A model generated the notes under the pieces. It was not told the origin of the DNA and made no database searches. It saw only the letters and a program-made list of their open reading frames with translations. Position numbers and translations under genes: made by a program. This document shows positions 11,576 through 23,400 of a DNA stretch of 64,000 bases, one piece after another. Numbering within the stretch: position 1 is the stretch's first letter; every line of letters starts with the position of its first letter. Source of the stretch: Massarina eburnea CBS 473.64 (lineage: Eukaryota > Ascomycota > Dothideomycetes > Pleosporales > Massarinaceae). The stretch spans positions 1,144,284 to 1,208,283 of the forward strand of contig MU006779.1 of assembly GCA_010093635.1 (NCBI GenBank). Reading direction: 5' to 3'.

Positions 11576-11582
11576 TTATATA
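11576..11582 (-). promoter_or_regulatory. TATA box of Egh16-like gene 1
   Basis: TATATAA on the minus strand, about 190 bp upstream of the start codon at 11386. This would give a 5' leader of roughly 160 nt. Inferred from sequence only. Confidence 0.4.
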
Positions 11583-13107
11583 CCACATTCGGTCCCATAC
11601 AACCAGCTAGCTGAAGCTTGGTAGTAGACAAGCTTCCTTCGCTACGGTTTGCCATGACCCGGGCCAGAATAGCGTTCAGACGTTCCCGTGAGACTCTCAC
11701 CGACATCTGCCCCAAGACGGTAACAAACGCAGACGACTATGAGACCGGAAGCATGTCATCCACCGTAGTAGTCGAGACGATGACGGTCGTACTATTAGCG
11801 AGATGGTAGAGCTAGGCTAGTTTCCGCTAGGTTGTTTGTTGAGGGTCAAGGATACCTCATCTCACAACCTCAGACGAATTCGCTGTGCCTACTTAACTGG
11901 CCAATCAAGTTAGTCTCGGAACTGGCGTACAGAACGGAACATGGAAAAACAATGTCGCGGTCAGGAAACGACGCATTGACGTTTGGGATCTGAAGTTGTG
12001 GCACCAAATGTGGTGTTTCGGTGCTAGGCAGTATCTAAACTTAGCTGATTCAAAACGCAAACCGCGGAAAAAGAGGAATTGTGCCCTCGAACAAGCATAT
12101 ACGGTTGTATAGACAATCCCCAGCGCCGAGGTATCGCTCTTTCTGCCTCATGCGGCAGTCTATGCATGGTTGCGACACCGAGGCAAGAATGGAGGTACCG
12201 CCACGGTGCCACATGGAGTAGCGACAACGTTGCTGTACGCTAGAGGTAGAGGTTGTTTTCCTTGGCCGGCTAGTCGGAAGCTTAGCCGGATCCTCGAATA
12301 CCAATACGGAGATTATTCGACGCGCAAGTGGCGGGGTTGGACTCATATCCGAAAAAGGATGTTTGTTTGTTTGACCCTGCTCGCCAAAATGCTCCTCGGA
12401 ACAGTGAATTACTTCTCCTGCGCCCATTCCGAGAGCGAGACCGGACGCGGTATGCCACCAGTCATGACCTTTCCCATGAGTCTAAACCTGCGTCACATTA
12501 TTTCATCCCGTCATCGGATGTGCGACCGCCAGAAGCAATTCGACCCTACAAGCACATTCGGTGTCTGTAGTTGTCAGGGTCTGCTGGCCTAAGTCACCGT
12601 GGCGATGCCACTTAGAACCAGCAACTTGGTTGAGAAGAACATTTGAGTTTCTGTCATGCGTTTTAAGCACGGTTGGTGAAACTGTTCGGTTTGGTATCGT
12701 CGGGTATAGGAGCCTTGGCATCACCAACATGCGGTGATGACTGTACAATCATGACGTCCAAAACCTATCGCAGGCGGTTTCAGAAAGCTTCTGGTATATT
12801 CTTCATATGCAGACTGGAGTTGCACCCTGAATCTGTGGTACAGGACACTCCTTCTCCACTCAATGCAGGCTTCATCCGGGACCACAACCTCAATTTTTTG
12901 TAGTATTGGCGAAGAGATATCCGCAGGAGGTGGCGAAGGGAGAAACACGATCTGAGAAATTGAGATGTTGAGACCGTCTGATACGAAACGAAGACTGCAG
13001 CTTCACTGCAAACATTCCCGATAGCCGTATCGAGGCTGTGTTACCGGTAATCGACGGAGGTCTCGTCAATATCTTTGTTGTCATCTTTTCCTACTCTTGC
13101 CAACCTC
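11583..13107. other. Intergenic region, no gene seen
   Basis: Upstream of Egh16-like gene 1 and downstream of the CNOT11-like gene. Open frames on both strands (for example 12170-12592) have no domain, no splice-supported extension and protein-unlike composition. Confidence 0.5.
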
Positions 13108-14307
13108 TCATCCTCCAAACGACCGATCTCCTCCATCACTTTCTCCTTCGATGAAAGTCCTGAATTCTCTCACCTCTTTGATCCACACATATCTCACGCA
13201 AATCTCTTGAATCTCAAAGTAGATCGCCTCCATACCAACCAGCGCTTTGCGGATCAAGTTTCGAATGAACAGCAAGAGTAGCTTCACAGCCCTCGTCTGC
13301 GCTTCCCGACCATGATCGATTACCTGCTCCGAACCGCCATTGACACTGGACGATTCGGGCGAGGATGAAGACGGCGGCTCTCCCATTTTCTCGGTAAGCC
13401 GAAGCGCATGCTGTATGTAGTCGCTGATCACAGGCGCGGGATCGATAGCGAGAGACTGCAACGTACCTTCCTGAAGCAGTGTGGTCAGGAAATCGAGCGA
13501 AGAAAGTTCAATGGGCAGATGAGTGAGCTCTGGTATTGCAACTTCGGGCTCGGTCTGTAGTCTTGAGATGAGGTTTTGCTTCCACTGCTGAAAGTCGTTC
13601 AGCTTGGGGCGTGTCGCGGTTGCCTCTTGGGGTAGCGCGGGACTATTTCCCTTGGGCGAAGTATTCCGCGACTCGTGAGGTTCTGGCGTCCGCTCGTAGA
13701 TCTCTTCCTCTTCGAGCATGGATATATATGGTCTGAGATCGAATGAGCTCTTTCCGGACCCGTCGAAAGCCACGCACAATTGGCGCGGGCTCTTCTGGGC
13801 AAATTGTGACGAATCGCATGCCCGCAACAGTGCCTTTATAAACTCCACGCGCATTCTATTCAGATGCGAGGTGCTTATGCCGTCATCTGATATCGCGACG
13901 CGCTCTGTGGCCGGCTGCTCCAGTCGCTGTATAGCCTCCACCCAATGCGACAGGAACGGGTTATTGCGGAGCGGCGTGCTCTCGTTGAGGACGAAGAGTC
14001 TATATTCGCAGTTTATCAGGACCGACAGAGTTTTCCACAAAGGCTCAATTCTTGCTGCACCACTCGTCAGCACCCCACAGCTCGCCCAAACAGCGATTTG
14101 CATACCTCGCTCCTCAAACGTATCCAGCGTATTCTTCAGCCGGAGCGACTCTTCGAAATTCCCAAGCCCTTCCAGTTCCGGCTTAGCTGTCGTGCCATTT
14201 CCGTTTACGTCGCGCTTCTCGAGTTGGCGGTTCGCGTCCTCACAGGCGCGTTCAGGCTCGCTCAGAAGCGCGACTTCAGTCGCTGTCAGCGCCGCGGAAA
14301 TATCCAT
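13108..14307 (-). CDS. CCR4-NOT subunit 11-like protein (CNOT11/DUF2363)
   Basis: Single exon, 399 residues, starting MDISAALTATEVALLSEPER. The C-terminal half resembles the CNOT11 domain: IPELTHLPIELSSLDFLTTL (compare the LPxLVExNPxVAxExL block), a helical pair SDYIQHALRLTEKM, and the closing TRAVKLLLLFIRNLIRKAL...FFEIQ-type helix with EICVRYVWIKEVREFRTFIE, matching the family's terminal LVRLxCVFLQSLIRN...F.EVQAFCIEFxRIxEA pattern. CNOT11 joins CNOT10 in a module docked on the N terminus of NOT1 in the mRNA deadenylase complex. The N-terminal half is less recognisable. Assignment from memory of the motif pattern, so moderate; a profile search would settle it. Confidence 0.6.
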   Translation of the reverse strand: MDISAALTATEVALLSEPERACEDANRQLEKRDVNGNGTTAKPELEGLGNFEESLRLKNTLDTFEERGMQIAVWASCGVLTSGAARIEPLWKTLSVLINCEYRLFVLNESTPLRNNPFLSHWVEAIQRLEQPATERVAISDDGISTSHLNRMRVEFIKALLRACDSSQFAQKSPRQLCVAFDGSGKSSFDLRPYISMLEEEEIYERTPEPHESRNTSPKGNSPALPQEATATRPKLNDFQQWKQNLISRLQTEPEVAIPELTHLPIELSSLDFLTTLLQEGTLQSLAIDPAPVISDYIQHALRLTEKMGEPPSSSSPESSSVNGGSEQVIDHGREAQTRAVKLLLLFIRNLIRKALVGMEAIYFEIQEICVRYVWIKEVREFRTFIEGESDGGDRSFGG

Positions 14308-14978
14308 CTGTAGCGAGCCCTCGGGTTCGGTGATGTGCGTTTGTGGCGGCTACGTGTAGGTGAAGACATGTGTGTGCGTGGATCTCAGGTAGCAAGCAGG
14401 ATGAGGTGTCACTTTGCGGTTGGGCGTAAATTTCCACGGTTGCACTAAGCGGCAATCGCGGAAGGTGCCGTTTGCTGTGAATCATCCAAAATGGGAATAG
14501 ATCAAAGCCCACAAGTCTAGCAGTTCATACTGTAGTCATTGGGGCAGCTTCATGTTCGCTGAGACATGGAGTTGCGTTTCGAGTTGGATCGTCGTCGCGC
14601 AAGCTCGACCCCACGTGCGGCGTTTACATGGTCATACGTCACGCGTCATGGACACAGATTGGGTGTTGTAACATTAACATTTGTTTCGACTGCGCTATGC
14701 TACCCAGCCCGTCTGATAAAACCAAGAAAACCAAAGAAGTTGTTGCAGAGCAAATGCCGACAGAAAGTATTAGACCTCCGCTAGCAAACCATTATTACAG
14801 TAGGAAGCCAGAACCACCACCCTGTCGCACCGAGATCGTAATAGTCAGTCACTTAAAAGTGGATGCGATCCATGGCTGATCGTGAAGGTCGGGGGTGTTG
14901 GCGAAAGGAAAAAGGGTATCGTAGATGACATGCCATGGAATTATGACAATGACGTGTATTCGTGTTCATGCGCCCCCG
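14308..14978. other. Intergenic, no gene seen
   Basis: Upstream of the CNOT11-like gene and downstream of PMP3. Would hold the PMP3 3' UTR. No RNA gene or repeat recognised. Confidence 0.5.
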
Positions 14979-15296
14979 CTAGAATTTGAATATAATGTAC
15001 AGGGCGTGGATGATACCCTGGATAACTAGTCAGCAACTTGTTCACGTATTGGCGGTGAACAGCACATACCGGAATGTAACCCAGGACCGTCAACAGGATG
15101 TTGATGAGGAAGTCGGCATTGCAACCACGCTCGAGGAAGACACCAAGCGGGGGCAGGAGTACCGCGAAGATGATCTTGAGGATGTCGCTGTCCAATAATG
15201 TTAGTCTCTGGTCACGATAGGACCTCCCCACTTCCAACAAATAGGAAGATCGGAGTGGGGAGCGGGGTGCGAAACATACCTTGCTGTGAACGGCAT
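14979..15296 (-). CDS. PMP3: Plasma membrane proteolipid PMP3 (UPF0057/RCI2)
   Basis: Exons 15296..15280 (17 nt), 15187..15070, 15017..14979; 57 residues. Translated ends are MPFTASDILKIIFAVLLPPL and GIIHALYIIFKF. Nearly the whole protein is two hydrophobic transmembrane helices joined by GVFLERGCNADFLINILLT; the LPPLGVFLERGC and NILLTxLGYIPGIIHALY motifs are diagnostic of the Pmp3/RCI2 family. Yeast Pmp3 controls plasma-membrane potential and salt tolerance, and family members are stress-inducible. The exons are tiny but every junction is canonical (gtatgt...ag) and the frame closes exactly. A CRE-like TTACGTCA lies about 180 bp upstream. Confidence 0.93.
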
Positions 15297-15473
15297 GATG
15301 AGGGTGTGTGGCGGTCTTGTCGATTCGACTGCAGGTGGAGGTGGTGATGTAAGGTACGGTGTAGACGGAGTGTGGTATGTGGGACGAACAGAGGCAGCGG
15401 AGTTGTGGTATTTATGGCGTCCAAGACTTTGTTCCGGCACGTCAAGTAGGCGCGCACCTGATCTCGAAGGAAG

Positions 15474-15481
15474 TTACGTCA
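15474..15481. promoter_or_regulatory. CRE/ATF-like site upstream of PMP3
   Basis: TTACGTCA (reverse complement TGACGTAA) about 180 bp upstream of the PMP3 start. Matches the bZIP Atf1/CREB-type site. The same octamer occurs upstream of the CsbD-like gene. Binding is inferred. Confidence 0.35.
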
Positions 15482-16935
15482 TAGCCCATCACCAAACATC
15501 GCCCGAGCTCCACACAACAGCCACACTTCACGAAAACCTGGCCACACCGGTCCGCCACCTGTCTGTCACAACGTCTACACGGATCCAGACCCCGCGACCA
15601 AGGAAACCAACGCATCTTCCAAGAATCCCCCCAGCCCCAGCGTTCGTCACGGCGCAATTGCTGCGTGGCTTTAGCGTGACGCATTCGCCATTCAAGTTTG
15701 CAGTGTGGCCAATTGCCGATAGCATGACGCCTCGAAACTTCACAGCCACGCCATGACGCCACAGCCAAGGCCGATCACCGACATCATCTTTGGCCGCACT
15801 ATCCGAGCCAATTTCAACATCAAGTTTGGCCATGTGCCTGGCGGCACGCATGTGATGGTTTGGACCTCTTTCACTACCGTCTCCACCTGCAGTATGTGGT
15901 ACAAACAAAAACAATCAGAAATCCAGCCCGATAAGATACGAGTCAACTTACATAATCACCATTCCTTCCCCTTCCATCCCTACAATACTTCCGCCTCGCC
16001 CCAACAAAAAGAACTACACCCAAAACAGCACTTTTCGAACCAGCCCGAATTGCGACACCAACACGCTCCCCCTAACCCGCATCCCCTTTCCATCCCTCCA
16101 TCCCTCCCTCCCCGAGACTCCCCCTAACCTCCTCGTCCGACTCCAAAATAAGCGCCACCCAAAGATCGCCAACAAGCATCCAATCGTTCGTTCATCGTTC
16201 GTTCGTCAGAAGTCCCTCCAAAGGATGCGGATAAATCCACTACCTAAATATCCGAAATCTAAACAAATGTTAAATATACAATATAGCCCCTATACGCCTC
16301 GCTTACACTTCCCCCTCCAGTTCCCTTTTGGGATGTTGTTGGGATGGGACGGGATGGGACGGGATGGGATGGATGGGGTAGGGCGATAGGAGTACCTAGG
16401 TGTAGATAGATAGGTGGGGTGGTATGACCTATGACCTTCTTGGACACCGTGTCTTGGCATCCGTTCGGCTAGGCATCGGGTGCAAGGGGAAGAAAGATTT
16501 TAGGGATTTAGGGGAGGAAAAGGTGGTTTTTGTTAAGGATGTAAGTAAAAGGTTAGTAGATAGATAGCTATGCTGTTTTCTAGTAGCTACGCAGTATTCT
16601 CGCAACGACGGGACGATTTCGAACGCGTCGCTTTCTAAATTGTTTATTACACGTGTTTCCTTTTTTCGGGAGAATAATATCTCTTGTAATCACGCTCGCT
16701 ACCTACCACCTACAGTTAATACGGAAATGGCACCAAGACTATCACCGTACTGTGTGTGCTTGGTCGACATGCTTCCGAGTATATGGCAGAAACACAGTTC
16801 TTCCAACAGTATAATATTACCTGTATTATAATTTCTATCATTTCCAGTTCACCAGACGCTTCATTATTACAAAAACTCTCAACCAAGAGAGTTGCAACCA
16901 TAAAATCATAAACATGAAAAAGAAAACCCCCCAAC
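15482..16935. other. Intergenic region
   Basis: Between PMP3 (5' side) and the 3' end of the DysF peroxin gene. Contains a GGGATGGGAC tandem near 16338-16372 and pyrimidine-rich stretches. One open frame at 15753-16127 begins protein-like (MTPQPRPITDIIFGRTIRAN) but degenerates into low complexity, so I do not call it. Confidence 0.45.
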
Positions 16936-18541
16936 TCAATCAGAACCACCACTAACCGGCACCCTCTCCACCCCCCTAACCCACCTCCTCCGTCTCCACT
17001 CCCCCTTCCTAGCCGGCCTACTCTTCTCCCACGCCCTCCGCAACACCTCCCTCTCACTATCACTCCCACTCCCGACCCTCCTCTTCCTCGACCTCACCGA
17101 ATCCCTCGCACTCTTGACACTCCTCGGACTGTCCCAGTCCTCCAACTCCTCGTAATGCAAATCCGTAACCCATCGTTCTCCCTCGATCTCCACCTCCACC
17201 CCCGTGACCATGCGCTCCTCGACCCATTCCCGGGAAAGTAGGTCCAGTGTCCATTTCTTGTCGCTCCAGCGCCAGCCGCGCGGGGGTTGCACGTCCTCGA
17301 AGAATGCTGCGCCTTTCGGGCGATCTCCCGCGATTCTCGCCGGGGAGAGCGGGGAGTATGTCGAGGTGGAGAAGATGTAGGGTTCGTACTCTCCATGCTC
17401 GTCATGCAGGGCGCGGTGCTGCAGTTCGAAGATTTCGACTTCGCGGGCCTCGGATGTGGTTTCGAGCTCGATGTCTGTTTTGGAGAGGTTCAGGAGGAGC
17501 GAGCGGCCTTCGTGTTCTTTTTCGGAAAAGAGGGTGGCGTTTTCTGGGGTGGAGATCATGTCTTGGATGGTTGGGTGGCCGAGGATGGTGAGGGCGTAGC
17601 CGGAGATGAGGAAGACGAAGCGCCAGGGGATGAGGTGGGCGAAGATGAAGAGGAGGCAGGATGTGCACATGAGGATTATATAGAGGATTGAGCTCAGGGC
17701 CTCGTTTGAGAAGTTGGTGAGAGGGGTTAGTTGGGCTATGATGCTGTCGTGTAGACGGGAAAAATCCTCCATGGCGTTTTGCAGATCGCGCATGTTGCGG
17801 AAGAAGTCTTTGGATAGTTCGGGGGCGGGTTTAATTGTTTGGGCGGCTGCTAGGGGCGGGCCGTCGAGGGGATATAGGTCGGTTGGGAGATGGGCGGGAG
17901 GTGGTGGGTGTCGTGCTAGGAATGCGGGAACCATGATGAAGAACAAGCAGCACGCTAGCGGCAGCACCGCCATTAGAGTAGGGTTGACGCATACGAAGGT
18001 ATAGACGAAGAGGAAGGACATGGTTTGCGTAGGCTGTCTCCAGGTGAACAAGCGGATAGCACGGTTCTGGGCGACAAAGGCTACGCCTATGCGGCCGTTG
18101 AACCGGCGGAAGTTGGATGACATTACGGGGAGGGAGAAGTTTGGCCGGTCGACATATTTCCGTGAGCGCCGGTCTACAACGTGAGGCGCTGGGTGTTCGT
18201 CGTCGTCATCGTCGTCTAGCTTTTCGGAAGGTAGGACAGAGGAGAGAAGCCTGGTATATTAGTCCATCAATCACCGCCACATGACACCGAAATGGAACCT
18301 ACATTGTGAACATCCGTTCAGACATCTTGCCGGGCGAGTCGGGATGGTTCAAGATATCTCCCAGCGAATCGAGCTTATGTTTGAGCTTGCTGGCAGAGAT
18401 GCGATGATGTCGCGAGCCTTTGTCGCTGCTTGGTGTTCTCACTCCGGAGACCGAGCCAGAGGGCTCATCCGGTGCAGTGACGGACACCACGGGTATGGGC
18501 GAGTCCCGGTTTGCAAACGGCTCTACTGGTTCGCTGCCCAT
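16936..18541 (-). CDS. Peroxisomal membrane peroxin with DysF domain (Pex24/Pex28-30 type)
   Basis: Exons 18541..18303 and 18250..16936; 517 residues. An N-terminal cytosolic segment is followed by the family signature RKYVDRPNFSLPVMSSNFRR (about residues 107-127), a first hydrophobic block (about 156-192, ending MVPAFLARHP) and a second (about 264-305). The dysferlin (DysF) region follows near residues 398-450, with PRGWRWSDKKWTLDL and REWVEERMVTGVEVE, the W-rich core of DysFN/DysFC. The C terminus is Arg/Ser-rich. These peroxins sit in the peroxisomal or ER membrane and regulate peroxisome number and ER-peroxisome contacts. Which orthologue group (Pex23, 24, 28, 29 or 30) it is cannot be fixed without alignment. 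Confidence 0.85.
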
Positions 18542-20173
18542 GTTGGCTGACTGGCTTCCAAATCCGTGCTCTTGCGTGGTGGCTGAGGTGAGGTTGCAGG
18601 TGATATGATACAGACACCGCCACAGATGTTGGAGGTGCTAGGCACGGCTTCACATGCTTGCGTAGATGTTTGCGCAGCGGCTTCCACGACAGTCGATCTG
18701 GCAGTACTTGGCTCGGTATCTAGCGACGTACAATTACGTTGCCGAAGCCGTCGTGTGTCGAGATAGAGTTGCGACGGCGATGACGGCATGTGCAACCGGC
18801 CCAGCTTGGCGCGACGGCGTCGTCCGGCACTTGACATGATTTGCATGCGGCCCGCCTGTCAGGCTCTCCTTTTCGCCCGGTGGCACGGAGAACGTGCATG
18901 GAGAGGGAGCAAACAAACGGAGTGTCAAGTTAGATAATGCAATCTCACGATGGCGGATATAGGAGGGCTAAAGCTGGCACACGCCCACGGTTCTCTGCTA
19001 TGCCCCGACCGGGGCGCGTATCACGGGCAGAGAGGCAGCTGGCATGCGATAGCTACCACCTACATAGATAGCACCGTTGACCATCGTACGTATACGACGG
19101 CCGTGCAGCGGCTTTGTGTCCACAATACGAGCCCTGAGCAACGGTTCATGCATGTGCTCGACAGCCATATCGCAGCCGCATCACTGCTTCGATGGTTGCT
19201 GCGGAAGGCCGTCGCCCCGTGAGAGGTGTTGTTTTGATATTATTGTTGCAAGGTTCCTTGACGAGAGGCGCAAGGTGGTCTGTGGTCTGGGCATCGAAGA
19301 CTATCCCAACCTACCTTAGCACTCTCGTAATGTACCCGCGAACCTAGCTTCTGCCATCGTTCCTGTCACATCTCCTATTCTACCCTACACGCCGACGCCA
19401 TTTCGCGACATCTCCACCGCCTGCCCCCACCCTGTCCTGCTGGATGCATTGGGCTTGACCGGTCGCCCCGAGAGTCGTCTTCTAGCGCGGCCTTCGTTCC
19501 TCTCACCACTCCATCTAGTTTCCTCGAAATGCCCACGTCCGCATAGGCCTGACTCCAAGCCGCGAGCTTGGAGAGCGTCGGCCGCATCACCAAGCGAAAT
19601 CGCAGCCCAAGGGGGGCGTTGAGGGAGCGGACAGACGTCAGCACCCACTGTCAGCACGCCTGCACTCGAATCTGCGGATGCAGCGTTGACAATGACCTCG
19701 CAGCCTCCTCGACAGAGAATGGAGAGCAATCTCCCGACGGCGAGCAGGCCGAGCTCAGCGGAGGACTCCAATGCGTCTGGCGGTGAGTGGGCCCAGTAGT
19801 AGTTGTGGCGGCGGGCAAGGCGCGCGGGACAAAGAGAGGCTGACATGCGTTACCAGAGGGACGCGTCCGCAAGTTCCAGCGGACCAACGGCAGCGGCAGC
19901 GACCACCACGCACGCCGCAAATCGAGTGCGCCGAACATTGTGTCTTCGCCGCGAACAACGGCGGCAGAGACGAACAAGAGCACGTTTCGGGGGAGACGAC
20001 AGTCAGTGCGGGCGCCGCTCGGACCACGCCCATACGAGAAACAGAGGTGAGAACGCAAAGGGCGCGTCGGCGGGACGCTGCAGCCCGAAACCTTCGCCGC
20101 GACCGACTGCTGACAGACGCCCGCCAGAGTGACGAGCGATGCAGGTGCCTCCCAGAGTCGCGCCTTCCCCGCC
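18542..20173. other. Divergent intergenic region
   Basis: Shared 5' region of the DysF peroxin (-) and the DYRK kinase (+). The kinase side is GC-rich and holds short upstream frames, so a long 5' leader with uORFs is possible. No gene or RNA recognised. Confidence 0.45.
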
Positions 20174-20460
20174 ATGAGCGAGCCCGCCGTGGGCCCTCCT
20201 TCCGCCTCGCACTTTAGCTTTACGAAACCACAGCAGGCGCAGCCGCCACCACAGCAGGCGCAACCACCGCAGGCGCCCCTGCCCGCGTCCGAATCGGGCG
20301 ACGCCTTCGACTTCATTCCGGAAGTCACGTTCGACGACTTTGCGAACAGTCTGGCCTACGAGCCGGCGCTGAGCAACTTCCCCTCGCCGCCGCTGCCCGC
20401 CGAGTCTGCGTTGTCCGCCGCACCGACCACCGAGGCCCCGATGGCCTCGCAGCCATCGAT

Positions 20461-20497
<37 letters not shown>

Positions 20498-23400
20498 AAG
20501 GCGCCCATGTCGCAGACGCAGACGAGGCAGACGGGCCTGCCGCCGCCTGCCACCCGCCCCTCCCGCAGCGGTTCTCTGCTGCGTCGCCTGAGTCTGTCCA
20601 GAAGCAACCCCCCGCCCGCACCGCAGGAGACTGCCTCTTCGATCCCGCCGCCCACGACCACCACCACCATGTCCATCCGCTCCCGTCGCCAGAGCCAATT
20701 CGCCCCGCAGCCGCTCCCGAACCCTGCTGCGCGCACAACGCGAAAGTCGGTGGGCCCCGGCATGCTGCCCACGCCCAGCTACGAGGCCCGGCCGGAGATG
20801 CCCAGGGTGGGCGGCGAGGCCATCCAGACCCGCATCGGTCGCACGCCCTCATTTGGCCAGGGCAACCGCCGCGGCCAAGTGCCAGCAAATGTAAACACCG
20901 GGGACAGTGCACGAGCACCAAACGCGGCGCGGACGGCGAAGGCCAAATCACTGCATGCCCCGCAAAAGCAGGCCCAGGGCATACAGGCAGGCTCAGGTGA
21001 CCAGGGCGGCGTGTCCATCACTCAATCCCGTTCGCCAATGCGACCCGCGGGGCGCACGCAAACGCCATGCTCTTCATCGAGCAAACGTCAGTCCATGCAC
21101 CACGTCAGCGGCCTAGGCGCGAGAACGATCAGCCCGACCGACACGCTGAGGCTGAAGAGGCTCTCCATGAATCCCAATGCCCTCGCTCCAGGGGCCCCAC
21201 CGAGCCCGCCGACTCCCCAGACGGAGTTCAATTTCGACGAGCACGCCTTCGACCAGTCGCCGGCCATGGTATTCAGGAAGAGTGTCACGCCTTCGTCTGC
21301 ATGCGCCACGCCAGAACAAAACCGCAAGTCGTATGCTTCCGGCATCTCTCTTTCCTCCAACTCGAGCGCCAATTCCTTACGAACGGGGAACAGCAATCTG
21401 CAGCCACGGACAGGCCCACCTTACCCCGGTTCACGCCTGCCAACACCGAAGACCAGAAATATACATAGCTCTGCCGGGCAGGACGAGGATGAAGAAGTGC
21501 CACCTGTCCCTGCCATCCCAAAAGCATACGAATCTCCCAACGAGCCCGAACAAGGCCGGTTCTCTTTTTCCACCGCGACTGTGAAACCAGCACCTGTGCC
21601 TACTATGGCGCCCCACTCACGCGCCGCAACCGATGATGTGAGCTCTTCGGAGCTCGAAAACGTCGATGCTCATAGTATCGTCCCCCCGAAGGCGGAGACT
21701 CCCAAGCAAAACAAGTCGATAAAGCATAGGCGAGGGCTGACTGTAGGAACCGGAGCGAAGTCCGACAAGGCGCCAACAATGCCAGCCTCCAAGAAGAATC
21801 TGCAGCCTATACAGCTCCCTCCGTTGAATCTGCTTCCTCTTGGCACGTCTTTCAACAAGAGAATCCAGTCGTTCCCAACACCGTCGGCCGAAGTGGATGT
21901 TCGACACACGACACCACCTCCGAAACGGGCTGCCAACAAGACCCCTAGCACGCCGATGACTGCGTCAAAAGCAAGTTTCTTCTCGAAGAGCAATATGCAA
22001 ACACCGGGCGACAGCAAGCATTTGAGAAGCAGCAGTTCTGCGTTCAATCTCCGCGCTCCCGATCCATCCCTCCATGGCGCGTCCGCGATGCCAATTCCTA
22101 CGCTCCTCCCTACGCGGCAGATGACTACGCCATTTTTGTCGAGTTCGGTGCCCAAAAACGGTGGTGACTTTGCGCCATTGAATGCACAACCCTCCGGTGA
22201 ATACATGGGGCACACAGATGTTGAACTGCAAAACATGAAAGTGCAGGGGCCGCGCGCTCTTGCCAGGAAGGGAACTGCCGATACACAAGCCTCAACTTCG
22301 ACCGAGCCTGAAACTCCTTCCTCTAGCTCGTCACTGAGACGGAAACTCAGCTTGAGCGGTTGGCGCCGAGCTTCATCCAAGACCGCAACACACGCATCTA
22401 ACACACAGTCACGCCACCACCAACAGAAGAGCGAAGAACAACCGCCTCAGCCACCCAAGCACAGTGACATGCCCCCGCCACGTCTGCCTGCTTCTGCGAC
22501 CTGGAGCAGTGGACTTGGCGCGAGCCCTACTCCCGCCGCCCGCTCTCGACCTTCTCTCGACTTCAAAGGCCGCAAGGTTTCAGCCGCAACCATCGCCAGT
22601 GACACAGAAGTGGACAAGACTCGCTCCCAGAAAACCAACGGCAGCGGTGGCCCAGCTGTCCGTCAACCCACTGCCTACGCAGAACCCTCCAACGCTCAGC
22701 CGCCTCAGAAGTCTAGCTCTTCCCTCTTGACGCCAGTGCAAAGGATACTGGGCTCCAAGGCCTCTGCTAGTATGCTTAAATCGCGCAACCTTGATCCCAA
22801 TCTAGATAAAGACGATCTGGTGGCAGATGAGGAAATGAAGAAGCTTGCTGCGAAACGGAAGGATTTCGAGCATGCTGCACGTGATGTGGATGAATTGAGG
22901 AAGAGGGCTCGACCCCAGGAACGCGTCTCTGCGGCCCAGGCGCTCCAGATGGTGAATCTCAACATCTTCGAGAGGGGCGAAATTATCGACTACAAGGAGA
23001 TCTATTTCTGTGGTACAAAGAGCGCAAAGAAACATGTCGGTGATTTGAACGCGACTACGGCCAACTTTGGATACGACGATGACCGAGGCGACTACAACAT
23101 TGTGTTTGGCGATCATTTGGCATACCGTTATGAGGTCGTGGACCTACTCGGCAAAGGCAGTTTCGGACAGGTCGTTCGCTGCGTAGACCACAAGACTGGT
23201 GCGCTTGTGGCTATCAAGATTATCCGCAACAAGAAGCGTTTCCATCAGCAAGCTTTGGTAGAGGTCAACATCTTACAGAAACTGCGTGAATGGGTAAGTC
23301 CACCACCACCACCGGCGGCTGCGGAGGCCAATGCTAACTTGGTACAGGATCCCGACAACAAACACAGCATGATCAATTTCACCCAGAGCTTCTACTTCCG

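Noticed and set aside
15753..16127. 124-residue plus-strand frame starting MTPQPRPITDIIFGRTIRAN
   Set aside because: First 45 residues look protein-like, but the rest is low complexity and no family is recognised; a spliced short gene remains possible.
20003..20951. Long minus-strand open frames antisense to the kinase N terminus
   Set aside because: GC-rich, poly-Gly/Arg/Ala composition mirrors the Pro/Ala/Gln codons of the sense gene; no domain or promoter.
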